Shown in pieces: positions 44,535-54,050 of a stretch of 64,000 nucleotides of DNA (positions are counted from its first letter, which is position 1; every line of letters begins with the position of its first letter). This DNA comes from Gammaproteobacteria bacterium (GTDB taxonomy: Bacteria; Pseudomonadota; Gammaproteobacteria; Steroidobacterales; Steroidobacteraceae): NCBI GenBank assembly GCA_028293725.1, contig JAQGOE010000246.1, forward strand, positions 1-64,000, in the 5' to 3' direction. The notes beneath the pieces are model-generated. The model was given only the letters and a program-made list of their open reading frames with translations, made no database searches and was not told the DNA's origin. The position numbers and the translations under genes are program-made.

Positions 44535-44897
44535 TCAGTGTTGTGCCGGAGTGCCCGACACGGTGAAATGGATTTGCCCGGGAACCACATGGGTATCGTC
44601 GCCGACCACGTTCCAACTCAACACGTAGGCGCCCGGCTGGAGCTGTGGCAGGGGAACCGTGATATCGGGCGACGCCGCGGTGGGCAGCCCAGTGATCTTC
44701 TGCTTCGTCCCATCGGCCTTCTGAATCCAACAGGCCGTCAGGTGCGCGGGCTCGGAAAAGCTCAGCACCACGGTGGCGGGCGCGGTGCTGACCACACCGC
44801 CGTCCGCGGGAACCGCCTTTTTCAGATGCGCATGGGCCAGCGCCACGGTCGCCGCCAATGACAGCATCACTCCAGCCACTATTCTCATATACCGCAT
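44535..44897 (-). CDS. copC: Periplasmic copper-binding protein CopC
   Basis: A 120-residue CopC/YobA-family protein. A signal peptide ends at ALA, so the mature protein starts His-Ala-His and exposes the Cu(II)-binding N-terminal His; further His residues occur in DDTHVVPGQIHF. The fold segment VVLSFSEP is typical. Confidence 0.92.
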   Translation of the reverse strand: MRYMRIVAGVMLSLAATVALAHAHLKKAVPADGGVVSTAPATVVLSFSEPAHLTACWIQKADGTKQKITGLPTAASPDITVPLPQLQPGAYVLSWNVVGDDTHVVPGQIHFTVSGTPAQH

Positions 44898-44925
44898 AGT
44901 TTAGTCTCCGGATCGAATCGCCATG

Positions 44926-45762
44926 TTAAAACCAGAGGTGCAGACCCGCGACGAGCTGCACTTCATCACTACCCTCACCGGCGGCTCGCGCCAGGTCGGC
45001 GGTAGAGCCGAACCGCTTGAACCACCCTACCCCCAGGTACGGCGCGAGCTCGCGACGCACTTCGTATCGTAAGCGCAGACTCAGCTCGAGATCAGACAAA
45101 CCCGACCCCACCTCTCGCTCGGCATCAGATTTACCGTAGATATTGACCTCACCGTAAGGCTGCAGGATCAGTCGTTGCGTGAGCAGGAGGTCGTAATCCG
45201 CCTTCAACCGCACCGCCGTCCGGCCCTCCTCGCCGACGTAGAAGGTCGCTTCCGCGTCGAGCCAGTAAGGCGCGAGTCCTTGCAGCCCAAGCGCGGCCCA
45301 GGTACGAGCCGGGCCCCTGCCAAAATCCTGCCGGATTCCGCCTTGCGCATCCCACCAGCGCCCGACCACGCGATCGAAAAGGGCATCGACGGAGGCGTTG
45401 TGGGTCAGGCCCCCGACCCGTTCACCTTCGGTCTTTATCCACAGTTTGTTGTAATCCCCACCGTACCACCCCTGCGCGTCCCAGGCGCCCGCCGCACCTT
45501 CCTGCGCATCACGCCATTCAAACTGATCGAGCATCACTTTGCCGAAACGATGCGTGTCATCCATCTGCATCATCGACACCATTTCTTTGTAAGTCATGTC
45601 GCCCATCATCTGCCGCGGCGGGTCCGGTGGCACGTGGTCGGGGGCCGTGGTTGGGGGCGTGCTCGGGCTTGGGGTCGTTGGATAGGCCTGGGCGTAGACC
45701 TTCGACATGACCAAGAGAACAGCGCAGAGACTCGCCGCGGCGACTCTCACGCGCGAGGTCAC
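44926..45762 (-). CDS. copB: Outer-membrane copper resistance protein CopB
   Basis: A 278-residue CopB-family protein: signal peptide, a short Met-rich stretch (RQMMGDMTYKEMVSMMQMDD) that can bind copper, then an outer-membrane beta-barrel ending in Phe (LHLWF). Start is GTG at 45762, with GGAGGG upstream and a 4-bp GTGA overlap with copA. The longer frame to 45870 is within copA. Confidence 0.9.
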   Translation of the reverse strand: MTSRVRVAAASLCAVLLVMSKVYAQAYPTTPSPSTPPTTAPDHVPPDPPRQMMGDMTYKEMVSMMQMDDTHRFGKVMLDQFEWRDAQEGAAGAWDAQGWYGGDYNKLWIKTEGERVGGLTHNASVDALFDRVVGRWWDAQGGIRQDFGRGPARTWAALGLQGLAPYWLDAEATFYVGEEGRTAVRLKADYDLLLTQRLILQPYGEVNIYGKSDAEREVGSGLSDLELSLRLRYEVRRELAPYLGVGWFKRFGSTADLARAAGEGSDEVQLVAGLHLWF

Positions 45763-47450
45763 GACATCCCTCCATGCGGTGCCGGCGGAGCACCGCCCGG
45801 CCTCTCCACATGCACCTCGCGGAACATGCCCGCCTCCATGTGATAGAGCAGGTGGCAGTGATAGGCCCATCGGCCGATGGCATCCGCGGTCACGCGATAA
45901 CTCAGCCGTTGCGCCGGCTGGACGTTGATGGTGTGTTTACGGAACAGCACTTCGCCTTCAGGGCTTTCCACCTCGCCCCACATGCCGTGCAGGTGAATGG
46001 GATGGTTCATCATGCTGTCGTTGATGAGCACCAGGCGCAGACGCTCACCGTAGTTGAAGCGGAGCGGCTCGGCTTCGGAGAACTTCCGGCCGTCGAAGGA
46101 CCATATGAAGCGCGCCATATGACCGGTCAGGTGCAGCACGATGTCGCGCCCCGGGGAGCGGGAATCGATGGGGCCATCCAGCGAGCGCAGATCCGAGTAA
46201 GTCAGCACCCGCCGGCCATTGTCACGCAAACCAACACCAGGATCGCCGAGATCGATACGCGGATCGGGGGCGACTGAATCGACGTTGGGACCCATCGAGT
46301 GGCCATGCCCCATTCCCATGTCCGCCATGGTGAGCAACTGGCGGGAATCCAGCGGCGGCACTTCCGCCTGCATTCCCGGACGCGGTGCCAACGTACCGCG
46401 TGCGTAGCCCGAACGGTCGATCGATTGCGCGAAGATCGTATAAGCGCGGTCCTCGCGAGGCTCGACCATGACGTCATAGACCTCCCCCGCCGCGATTCGG
46501 AACTCGTCCACGCTCACGGGCTCGATGTCCTGACCGTCGGCCGCGACCACGCTGAGTTTGAGACCTGGAATACGCACGTCGAAAAAGCTCATCGATGAGC
46601 CGTTGATGATCCGGAGCCGAACTCGCTCGCCCGGTTTGAAAACCCCCGTCCAGTTGCCGGCGGGAGAAATACCGTTCGTGAGATAGGTATAGGTATAGCC
46701 GGATACGTCAGCCAGATCGGTGGGGTTCATGCGCATCTCACCCCACATGCGCCGTTCCTCGATCGCTGGCTTCAGACCCTGTTTGCGCACGGAGTCGACG
46801 AAATCGGCGGCAGTTCGTTGTCCGAAGTTGAAATACTCGCTTTCCAGTTTGAGCGTTCGGTACAGGTGCTCCGGGTCGCTATCCGTCCAATCGGACAACA
46901 ACACGACATGCTCGCGGTCGGCGGCATGGCGCTCGGCACGCCGTGGCTCGATGACGATCGGGCCGTAGAGGCCAACCTGCTCCTGGAAGCGTGAATGGCT
47001 GTGATACCAGTAAGTGCCGGACTGGTTGACGCGGAAGCGATATTCAAAAGTCTCACCGGGTGGAATGCCGGCGAAGCTCAGACCAGGAACGCCGTCCATG
47101 TCGGAGGGAACGATGACTCCGTGCCAGTGGAGTGAGGTCGGAACGTCGAGCCGGTTTTTGACACGGACGGTAATGGTGTCGCCCTCCCGCCAGCGCAGGA
47201 GAGGCCCGGGGACCTGGCCATTGACCGCGGTGGCCATCCGCCTGGAGCCGGTGAAGTTCACTTCGAGTGCGCTGACTTCGAGGTTGAACTCGGTGCCGGA
47301 CAGGACGGCGCGTGGCTCGTCGCCCGCGGCCACTCGTCGGGAGGGCAGCGCCGCCGTAGCCAACACGCCCGACAGTCCCTGGACGAAGCGCCGGCGGGTC
47401 AGGCAGAAAGGGGCCAGCGCCGAACTGGGCCCGAAACGGGATTTTTCCAT
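45759..47450 (-). CDS. copA: Periplasmic multicopper oxidase CopA
   Basis: A 563-residue copper-resistance laccase-like oxidase. A Tat signal (LTRRRFVQGL) exports it folded. Copper ligands are visible as HWHG, HSHS, HPIHLHG and HCHLLYHMEAGMF, and a Met/His-rich segment (MADMGMGHGHSMG) is typical of CopA. ATG at 47450; the frame is open to 47510. Confidence 0.95.
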   Translation of the reverse strand: MEKSRFGPSSALAPFCLTRRRFVQGLSGVLATAALPSRRVAAGDEPRAVLSGTEFNLEVSALEVNFTGSRRMATAVNGQVPGPLLRWREGDTITVRVKNRLDVPTSLHWHGVIVPSDMDGVPGLSFAGIPPGETFEYRFRVNQSGTYWYHSHSRFQEQVGLYGPIVIEPRRAERHAADREHVVLLSDWTDSDPEHLYRTLKLESEYFNFGQRTAADFVDSVRKQGLKPAIEERRMWGEMRMNPTDLADVSGYTYTYLTNGISPAGNWTGVFKPGERVRLRIINGSSMSFFDVRIPGLKLSVVAADGQDIEPVSVDEFRIAAGEVYDVMVEPREDRAYTIFAQSIDRSGYARGTLAPRPGMQAEVPPLDSRQLLTMADMGMGHGHSMGPNVDSVAPDPRIDLGDPGVGLRDNGRRVLTYSDLRSLDGPIDSRSPGRDIVLHLTGHMARFIWSFDGRKFSEAEPLRFNYGERLRLVLINDSMMNHPIHLHGMWGEVESPEGEVLFRKHTINVQPAQRLSYRVTADAIGRWAYHCHLLYHMEAGMFREVHVERPGGAPPAPHGGMS

Positions 47451-47565
47451 CGCACTCACTCGCTCGACCAACACATGAGAACGCTTGCACGTCACGGTCC
47501 TTGCGGGCACCGGATAGCTTTGGAAGCGTCGTTTATAGAGCCAGCCAGATACGGCCGGCTAGAGG

Positions 47566-47949
47566 TCAGGAGGCTATGGGCGGACGGAAATGAGTGTCGG
47601 TAGGAGCAACGGCAACGCGTGTTGCACGAATCGGGTGCACAACGGCGGTAGCCGAAGCGCCGCGTATCGCGGACACGTTGAAGGCGAGAGGCACGTCGCC
47701 GCATTGCCCTTGGCAGCCGGACGACTTGCAGCACTCATGCTTGTCGGCGGGCTTTGACGTGTCGTGCCCTGGGGCAGATGCGTTGTGCATCGCGCAGGAG
47801 TCATCGCTGCTGTTAGCCGCGCTGCTCTCGTGCGCAGGCGCCGGCGGCGCCGACATGGCAGACGCGTACGCGACGCCGACCTGCATCCCCAGCGCAAGCT
47901 GGAACGCCAGGAGAGTAAACAGAAGACGGGCTAGGGATAGAACACGCAC
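47566..47949 (-). CDS. copL: CopL-family metal-binding protein
   Basis: A 127-residue exported small protein with a signal peptide and a Cys/His cluster (HECCKSSGCQGQCGD). This matches CopL, which precedes copAB in xanthomonads and is needed for copper induction there. It is the first gene of the copLABCD operon, and an inverted repeat lies 31 bp upstream. Confidence 0.8.
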   Translation of the reverse strand: MRVLSLARLLFTLLAFQLALGMQVGVAYASAMSAPPAPAHESSAANSSDDSCAMHNASAPGHDTSKPADKHECCKSSGCQGQCGDVPLAFNVSAIRGASATAVVHPIRATRVAVAPTDTHFRPPIAS

Positions 47950-47979
47950 CCGAGCAGCCTACTCAATTCACAAGTCATT

Positions 47980-48006
47980 GTCTAAATCCGGCCCGCAGAT
48001 TTAGAC
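47980..48006. promoter_or_regulatory. Inverted repeat in copL promoter region
   Basis: GTCTAAATC (47980-47988) and GATTTAGAC (47998-48006) form a perfect 9-bp inverted repeat with a 9-bp spacer, 31 bp upstream of copL. It is a good candidate operator for copper-dependent control; it does not look like a CueR site. Confidence 0.6.
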
Positions 48007-48080
48007 CGCGGCCGGTGTCGAGCGTGAAAACGGCCGACATCGAGTGTGACCACTCGAGCCGACCGCACTCAGAAGCGAAA

Positions 48081-48100
48081 GCTCGCTCAGAAGAGCGAGC
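48081..48100 (-). terminator. Terminator hairpin of rhlE
   Basis: On the minus strand GCTCGCTC-TTCT-GAGCGAGC is followed by TTTCGCTTC, 18 bp after the helicase stop. Stem of 8 bp with a short, imperfect U-tract: a moderate intrinsic terminator. Confidence 0.55.
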
Positions 48101-48117
48101 TCGCTAAGACCCAAAGC

Positions 48118-49647
48118 TCAGTACGACCCGGTGCGGCGTCCCGAGGAACGGCCACCACTATTGGTGTTGCCGTTCACAGCGCCCGGCCGGCCGTGTCCGT
48201 GGCTCGAGCTGTTGCCGTTTCCGTGAGTACGCCGTGCGTCGTTGCTCTGACCGCGGCGCGGGTCATGTCCCTGCGCCTGACCCGCATGGCTGTTGCCGTT
48301 GGCTTGATTGCCATTTGCCTGGCCACCGTTGCCGCTACGACCGCTGTCGCTACGATAACCGCCACCGCCAGTACCGCTGCGACCGCCGCCGCCGCGATAG
48401 CCGCTTCCGCCGCCACCGTTACGACCAGCGCCGCCGCTGCTACGACCACCACCACCGTGGCGACCCTCACCCTGACGCCGAGGAGGACGATCTTCCCCAC
48501 TCGACCCGGCCGGCGACACGCCAATCGGATACTCGGGCAGCGCAGCAAACGGTATTGAGCGCCGTAGCACCCGTTCGATGTCCCGCAGCAATGAACCTTC
48601 ATCCGGAGCAACCAGCGACACGGCGAAGCCCGTACCACCGGCACGCGCCGTGCGGCCTATGCGATGCACATAGTCCTCCGGCACATTCGGCAACTCGTAG
48701 TTCACGACGTGCGGAAGCTCTTTGATATCGAGCCCGCGTGCGGCGACTTCGGTCGCCACCAGGGCCACGACCTTGTTGTCCTTGAAATCCGCCAGCGCGC
48801 GCACTCGCGCACCCTGGCTCTTGTTGCCGTGAATCGCTGCGGAGCGGATGCCGTTGGCCTCCAGCTGCTGCGCGAGTCGATTGGCCCCATGTTTGGTACG
48901 CGTGAACACGAGCACCTGGTGCCAGTTGCCACTGCTGATGAGATGCGCGAGCAGGTGCCGCTTGTGATCCTTCGAGACGCGATAAGCGGTCTGCTCGACC
49001 CGATCGGCGGTAGCGTTGCGCGCCGCGACCTCAACCGTCACCGGATCACGTACAAAGCGCTTCGCGAGCTCACGGATATCTTCCGAGTAGGTCGCCGAGA
49101 ACATGAGGTTCTGGCGCTGCGCCGGGAGGAGCTTGAGAATGCGGCGGATGGCGTGGATGAAGCCCATATCCAGCATGCGATCGGCTTCGTCGAGAACAAA
49201 ACACTCCACGCCGCGAAGATCCACCGCGCGCTGCTCGGCGAGATCCAACAGGCGCCCGGGAGTCGCGATCAGGAGATCGCAGCCGGTGCGTAGCGCATGG
49301 ATCTGGGGACCGATGCCCACACCGCCGAAGACCACCGCGGTGCGCAGGCTGACGTACTTTCCGTAGTCGCGGGCGCTTTCCGCCACCTGGGCGGCCAGCT
49401 CGCGCGTCGGAGTCAGGACCAGGGCGCGCGGCGTACGGCCGGACTGCTGCGACTCGGCGAGACGCTGCAGGATGGGCAATACGAACGCAGCCGTTTTACC
49501 GGTGCCGGTCTGCGCGCCGGCGATGAGATCGCGGCCGGAGAGCACGGCCGGGATGGCCTGGGATTGAATGGGACTGGGGGTGCTGTAACCTTTTTCGGAA
49601 ACGGCACGCAAAAGCTCGGGCTTGAGCCCGAGTAGCTCGAATGACAT
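48118..49647 (-). CDS. rhlE: DEAD-box RNA helicase, RhlE-like
   Basis: A 509-residue ATP-dependent RNA helicase. Motifs in order: [11 protein letters not shown] (Q motif), AQTGTGKTA (I), PTRELA (Ia), DEAD in VLDEADRML (II), SAT (III) and [10 protein letters not shown] (VI). About 125 C-terminal residues are a Gly/Arg/Asn/Ser-rich low-complexity tail expected to be disordered and RNA-binding. Start at 49647 fits the family (MSFELLGL); the upstream frame to 49797 lacks support. Confidence 0.93.
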   Translation of the reverse strand: MSFELLGLKPELLRAVSEKGYSTPSPIQSQAIPAVLSGRDLIAGAQTGTGKTAAFVLPILQRLAESQQSGRTPRALVLTPTRELAAQVAESARDYGKYVSLRTAVVFGGVGIGPQIHALRTGCDLLIATPGRLLDLAEQRAVDLRGVECFVLDEADRMLDMGFIHAIRRILKLLPAQRQNLMFSATYSEDIRELAKRFVRDPVTVEVAARNATADRVEQTAYRVSKDHKRHLLAHLISSGNWHQVLVFTRTKHGANRLAQQLEANGIRSAAIHGNKSQGARVRALADFKDNKVVALVATEVAARGLDIKELPHVVNYELPNVPEDYVHRIGRTARAGGTGFAVSLVAPDEGSLLRDIERVLRRSIPFAALPEYPIGVSPAGSSGEDRPPRRQGEGRHGGGGRSSGGAGRNGGGGSGYRGGGGRSGTGGGGYRSDSGRSGNGGQANGNQANGNSHAGQAQGHDPRRGQSNDARRTHGNGNSSSHGHGRPGAVNGNTNSGGRSSGRRTGSY

Positions 49648-49841
49648 TGAAACCTCTGTATCTGAAGCTCGCACGGCAGCGCCATAGCGGCTGCGGCGGT
49701 CAGAGGCGAGGTAAGGGTTGAATCGAAGTGCGCCGGAAGTGACAGACTGCGAGCGGACCAGGTGCTGACCGCGCACCTGTATATTCCAGCCGCCCAATGT
49801 ACAGTGTTTGCCTTCCGCCGTCCAATCCGCACAATCAGGTC

Positions 49842-51689
49842 ATGGCACTCATCACACTTCTCGATGCACACCTCGCCTTCGGCGACCGCCCTCTTCTGGA
49901 TGGCGCGCAGTTCGCCGTGGAGACCGGCGAGCGGCTCGGCCTCATCGGCCGCAACGGCACTGGAAAATCATCTCTCCTGCGGATCATCGCGGGCCTGGGT
50001 CACCTGGACGATGGGGAGCTGCAACAACAGCGCACCGTGCGCATCGCATTCGTCGAGCAGGAGCCCGAGCTGCCTCCCGCGGAAACACTGCGCGAGAGTC
50101 TGTTGGAGCGCGCCGGCTCCGCGAAGGGCGCGAACGGCACCGTGTTCGCCGAGTTGCACGCCGACGAGCGCGAGCAGTGGCGCCTGGAATCGCGTCTCAC
50201 CGAGTTCCTGCATCGTTTCGAGCTGGACGAATCCCGATCGCCCGCCACCAGTTCCGGCGGCGAGCGCAAGCGCGCGGCCTTGGCCCTCGCCCTCACCTTG
50301 CAGCCCGACCTCCTGCTGCTCGACGAGCCCACCAACCATCTCGATATCCAAGGCATCGAGCGGCTGGAGGAGCTCCTGTTGAAAGTGCCGGCCGCGATTG
50401 TCATCACCCACGACCGTGCGTTCCTCGACCGGATCACGAGCCGGATCATCGAGCTCGATCGCGGCGTCATCCGCTCCTACCCCGGGAATTTCGCGGCCTA
50501 CGAGGAGCGTAAGGACCAGGAGCTGGCGGCGGAGGAAGTGGTGCGTCGCCGCTTCGACAAGTTCTGGGCGCAGGAGGAAGTGTGGATCCGCAAGGGCGTG
50601 GAGGCGCGCCGGACGCGTAACGAAGGTCGTGTGAAGCGACTCGAGCGGCTCCGCAATGACCGCGCCGCGCGGCTCGACCGGCTGGGCAATGTCAGGATCA
50701 GCCTGGACGCCGGCGAGCGTTCCGGTCAACTGGTCGCCGAGCTGACTGACGTGAACAAAAGCTTCGGCGATCGCACGGTCGTACGCGATCTCACCGCGCG
50801 GATCATGCGCGGTGACCGCATCGGACTCATCGGTCCCAACGGGGCCGGCAAGTCGACGCTCATCCGGCTCATTCTCGGCGCGCTCGAGCCCGACTCGGGT
50901 ACGGTGAAGCTCGGTACCAACCTGCAGGTGGCCTACTTCGACCAACTTCGCGCGCAACTCAACCCCGAGGCCACCGTGGCGGAGACGATCAGCCCGGGCT
51001 CCGATTGGGTTGAGATCGGCACCGAGCGCAAGCACATCACGAGTTATCTCGGTGACTTCCTGTTCGCGGCGCAAAGCGCGAAATCCCCGGTGAAAATGCT
51101 CTCCGGCGGCGAGCGTAACCGCCTCCTGCTGGCGCGGCTGTTCGCGCGCCCGGCAAACATGGTGGTGCTAGACGAGCCGACGAACGATCTCGACATCGAA
51201 TCGCTCGAACTGCTCGAGCAGAAGTTGCAGGACTACACCGGCACGCTGCTCCTCGTGAGCCACGATCGCCGCTTCCTCGACAACGTCGTCACACAAACCA
51301 TCGCCTCGGAAGGCGACGGAGTCTGGCGCGAGTATGTGGGCGGCTACAGCGACTGGCTCAAACAACGGAAACTGCCGTACGCCGCCCTCGCGACCTCGAA
51401 ACAGCCCGCCGCGAAACCCATGGCAGATCCGCCCGCGGCGACTCCCAAACCGCGCGCGAAACTCAGCTTCAAGGAGCAACGTGAGCTCGACTCCCTGCCC
51501 AAGGAGATCGAGGCGCTCGAGCGCGAGCAAACGGAGCTCACCGCCCGCATGAGCACCCCCGACTACCATCGTCAGGGCGCGCAGCAACAGCGCACGGACA
51601 GCAAGCGGCTCGAGGAGATCGAGGCCCTGCTGCTCACGAAATTCGCACGCTGGGAGGCCTTGGAAGAGCAGCGCGGGCGGGTAGCTTAG
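49842..51689 (+). CDS. uup: ABC-F ATPase, Uup-like
   Basis: A 615-residue soluble ABC-F protein with two nucleotide-binding domains and no membrane segments. Walker A motifs GRNGTGKSS and GPNGAGKST, signatures SGGERKRAAL and LSGGERNRLLL, and Walker B LLLDEPTNHLD and VVLDEPTNDLD are present. A charged coiled-coil-forming C-terminal extension (about 540-615) marks the Uup subgroup, which acts on ribosomes or branched DNA. Start at 49842 fits the family N-terminus. Confidence 0.92.
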   Translation: MALITLLDAHLAFGDRPLLDGAQFAVETGERLGLIGRNGTGKSSLLRIIAGLGHLDDGELQQQRTVRIAFVEQEPELPPAETLRESLLERAGSAKGANGTVFAELHADEREQWRLESRLTEFLHRFELDESRSPATSSGGERKRAALALALTLQPDLLLLDEPTNHLDIQGIERLEELLLKVPAAIVITHDRAFLDRITSRIIELDRGVIRSYPGNFAAYEERKDQELAAEEVVRRRFDKFWAQEEVWIRKGVEARRTRNEGRVKRLERLRNDRAARLDRLGNVRISLDAGERSGQLVAELTDVNKSFGDRTVVRDLTARIMRGDRIGLIGPNGAGKSTLIRLILGALEPDSGTVKLGTNLQVAYFDQLRAQLNPEATVAETISPGSDWVEIGTERKHITSYLGDFLFAAQSAKSPVKMLSGGERNRLLLARLFARPANMVVLDEPTNDLDIESLELLEQKLQDYTGTLLLVSHDRRFLDNVVTQTIASEGDGVWREYVGGYSDWLKQRKLPYAALATSKQPAAKPMADPPAATPKPRAKLSFKEQRELDSLPKEIEALEREQTELTARMSTPDYHRQGAQQQRTDSKRLEEIEALLLTKFARWEALEEQRGRVA

Positions 51690-51947
51690 CGATTGGGGGG
51701 ACTGATGATTTCTCGCCCGATTGTTAAAAAGATAACGGGCGTGGCGCAGTGCCCCGGCAAGGTGTCGGGGGCAACCGACAAAGGGCTGCTTTTTTCAGTT
51801 TTTTTGCGAAATTGTCACCGTCGCAACGATTGCGGCGTTCATCATCATCGGAGAAGATCGAGGAACCAAAGCGGTGTCCCGGCCGTCTACGATATGGCCC
51901 GGACCTGGCTCCAGTCTTGACAGGGCCCAGCCTCGACAGGGAAATAC

Positions 51948-53867
51948 ATGTCTCAGATGACTCGATTCGCATTCACCGGTGGCGCCCTGCTCACGCTGTG
52001 CGCCGCATTTTCGGGCTGCTCCTCACGCACCAATGTTTCGGCCACCGGCAGCACCCCTTCGCAATTCACCCACGTGTACATCACCACCCAGGAAGTGTGG
52101 TTCAACACGAAACAGAATGCGAGCCCCGACGATACGGGCTGGGGGAAGTTCCCGCTGAAGACCCCGGTGACCATCGACCTGATAACAGAGTCGAACGGCA
52201 CCCTGGGCGAAATCGCCAACGACATGCGCGTGGCACCGGGAACCTACAATTCGATTCTCCTGCTGCCTGTCCCTATCGACTGGACCGGCGGAACGACCGC
52301 CGCTTCTGCGAGTGCGATCGGAGCGACCTGGAATTCGGAAGCGGACTACGTCGACGCGGCGGGCGTCACACGCCAGGTGCCTCTCGTCCTGCCGAACCCC
52401 GAGAAGGGTTTCCTGATACCGGGCGCTTCATTGAAAGTCCCCGTCGGAAAAGTCGGCGTCGGCGGTGTCGGCACGGGTTCGACCAGTTCGACCGCCAGCA
52501 CCACGAACACCACGACTAACGTATTCGGCACAACCACAACGACGCCGACCACGACCACGACCACGCCAACCACGTCCACGAGCAGCACGACGACGACGGT
52601 CTCGTTCGCGACGAGCTTCGACGGCAATCGTGACCTCCATCTGTTTTGCTATGTCATTGCTTCATCGGGCAGCTGCGCTCAGTCTGCCACGGGCGCCACC
52701 ACCAGCACGGCGACTGGCGCGATACTCAGCGCGAATCCGACGGCGACCGACCTCTCGACAACCGGTGGCATCACCGGCACGCTGACTCTCACCTCGCTGA
52801 CGAACATCAACAGCGTTTCCGGCCGTGTGGCCATTCAAGCGAGTGCTGAGTCCTTGAGCGCCGATGGCACGCATCACGTCATCGTGGCGAGCGCCCCTGT
52901 ACAGACCGACGGCACTTTCACGATCTACCCCCTACAGTCGAATTCATCGACGCCCACGGTGTATGACGTCGTGATTCACGGCCCGAACATCTTCACCATC
53001 ATCATCAAGAACGTTTCCGTGACCACCACGACGCCGAGCCTTACGGGAGCCGCTGCGACAACCGGCTCGGTCGCCACGACCACGGCGACCGGTGCGGTAT
53101 CCATCGGCACGTTCATCCCGACACCGGCCCCCGCCTTCGTCGCGAACATTACGCCCACCGCCACGGCGTCCTTGCCCCCGGGTGCCGCGGTCACCTTCTA
53201 CCAGACGCTGCCGGCTTCGAACGAGGTCCCCTACGCGATCGACGAGGTCGGCATCGACCCGCTCAATCTCAACCTGCAGACCGCAGAGCAGCTTTCTACG
53301 GGCAACATACAGTCAGGCACTTATTCGAGCAGCGGGTCGACGGTCACCGTGACCAGTTCCACCCCCACCGAGACCACGACCGCCTCCGGCAAGGCAGCTT
53401 ATCGAGTAGGCGCGACGGCTCCGTTGTACGCAGATGGGGCAGTTTCATTCAGTACAATGGTTGTGTCGAACACGGGTAGCCTCGTCCCTGCCCCGTCGAC
53501 CACTACGACCACAACCCCCACGCCTCCTACGCCGGTGGCAGTTGCTGTGCCGAGCCTGACGCCCGCGAACAGTTCGGCTACGGGATCGATCGCAGCGGCG
53601 GTCACGGTCCCTGCGGGCTCGTATATCGGGGGCGAGCTGATCGTCAGCCACAACGGCGCCATAGTCGGCGTGGGGTCAATCGCCAGCAGCGCCCTGCTGA
53701 GCGGCACGGGGAGCGTCCCGGTCAACGGCCTCCCGAGCGGTGACGTGGGGAACTACTACCTTTCCGCGATTCTGTGGACTTCCAGCGCCTTCAAATCCGA
53801 GTCGATTACATCGCCCGTGACCGTCACCGGCGGCAGCCCCACCGACGTCGCGGTCACGATCGATTGA
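51948..53867 (+). CDS. Large secreted lipoprotein with DUF4382-like N-terminus and Thr-rich linker
   Basis: A 639-residue lipoprotein: signal with lipobox FSGC, then a DUF4382-like domain (about 35-165; HVYITTQEVWFNT and APGTYNSILLLPVP). A Thr/Ser tract follows (about 180-220; runs such as TTTTTPTTTTTTPTTSTSST), encoded mostly by ACG and ACC, then beta-rich sequence with several further Thr-rich linkers. The linkers probably separate small domains on the cell surface. It precedes a second large lipoprotein gene by about 180 bp. Function unknown. Confidence 0.75.
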   Translation: MSQMTRFAFTGGALLTLCAAFSGCSSRTNVSATGSTPSQFTHVYITTQEVWFNTKQNASPDDTGWGKFPLKTPVTIDLITESNGTLGEIANDMRVAPGTYNSILLLPVPIDWTGGTTAASASAIGATWNSEADYVDAAGVTRQVPLVLPNPEKGFLIPGASLKVPVGKVGVGGVGTGSTSSTASTTNTTTNVFGTTTTTPTTTTTTPTTSTSSTTTTVSFATSFDGNRDLHLFCYVIASSGSCAQSATGATTSTATGAILSANPTATDLSTTGGITGTLTLTSLTNINSVSGRVAIQASAESLSADGTHHVIVASAPVQTDGTFTIYPLQSNSSTPTVYDVVIHGPNIFTIIIKNVSVTTTTPSLTGAAATTGSVATTTATGAVSIGTFIPTPAPAFVANITPTATASLPPGAAVTFYQTLPASNEVPYAIDEVGIDPLNLNLQTAEQLSTGNIQSGTYSSSGSTVTVTSSTPTETTTASGKAAYRVGATAPLYADGAVSFSTMVVSNTGSLVPAPSTTTTTTPTPPTPVAVAVPSLTPANSSATGSIAAAVTVPAGSYIGGELIVSHNGAIVGVGSIASSALLSGTGSVPVNGLPSGDVGNYYLSAILWTSSAFKSESITSPVTVTGGSPTDVAVTID

Positions 53868-54050
53868 AGGGCGCGTTCGGACCCTGCGGCATCGCCCGGG
53901 CATAATCTCCATGGCCCGGGCGCGCGAACGCGGTAAACTATCCGTTTGCACAAATTACTGTTAACGGGCGGAACGTATTGCCGGCCGGGGATCTCTAATG
54001 CCCCTAAGAGCACGTCAGCCCCAGTCCCAAATAACAAGGGGGATACCTTG

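Noticed and set aside
52490..52610. Short-period ACG/ACC repeats considered as a CRISPR or satellite array
   Set aside because: They are in-frame Thr codons within the lipoprotein gene and lack unique spacers; no CRISPR array was seen anywhere in the window.
53946..54050. Extension of the second lipoprotein to a TTG at 53946
   Set aside because: It would place 35 polar residues before the lipoprotein signal; the ATG at 54051 has AAGGGGGA upstream and gives a normal signal peptide.
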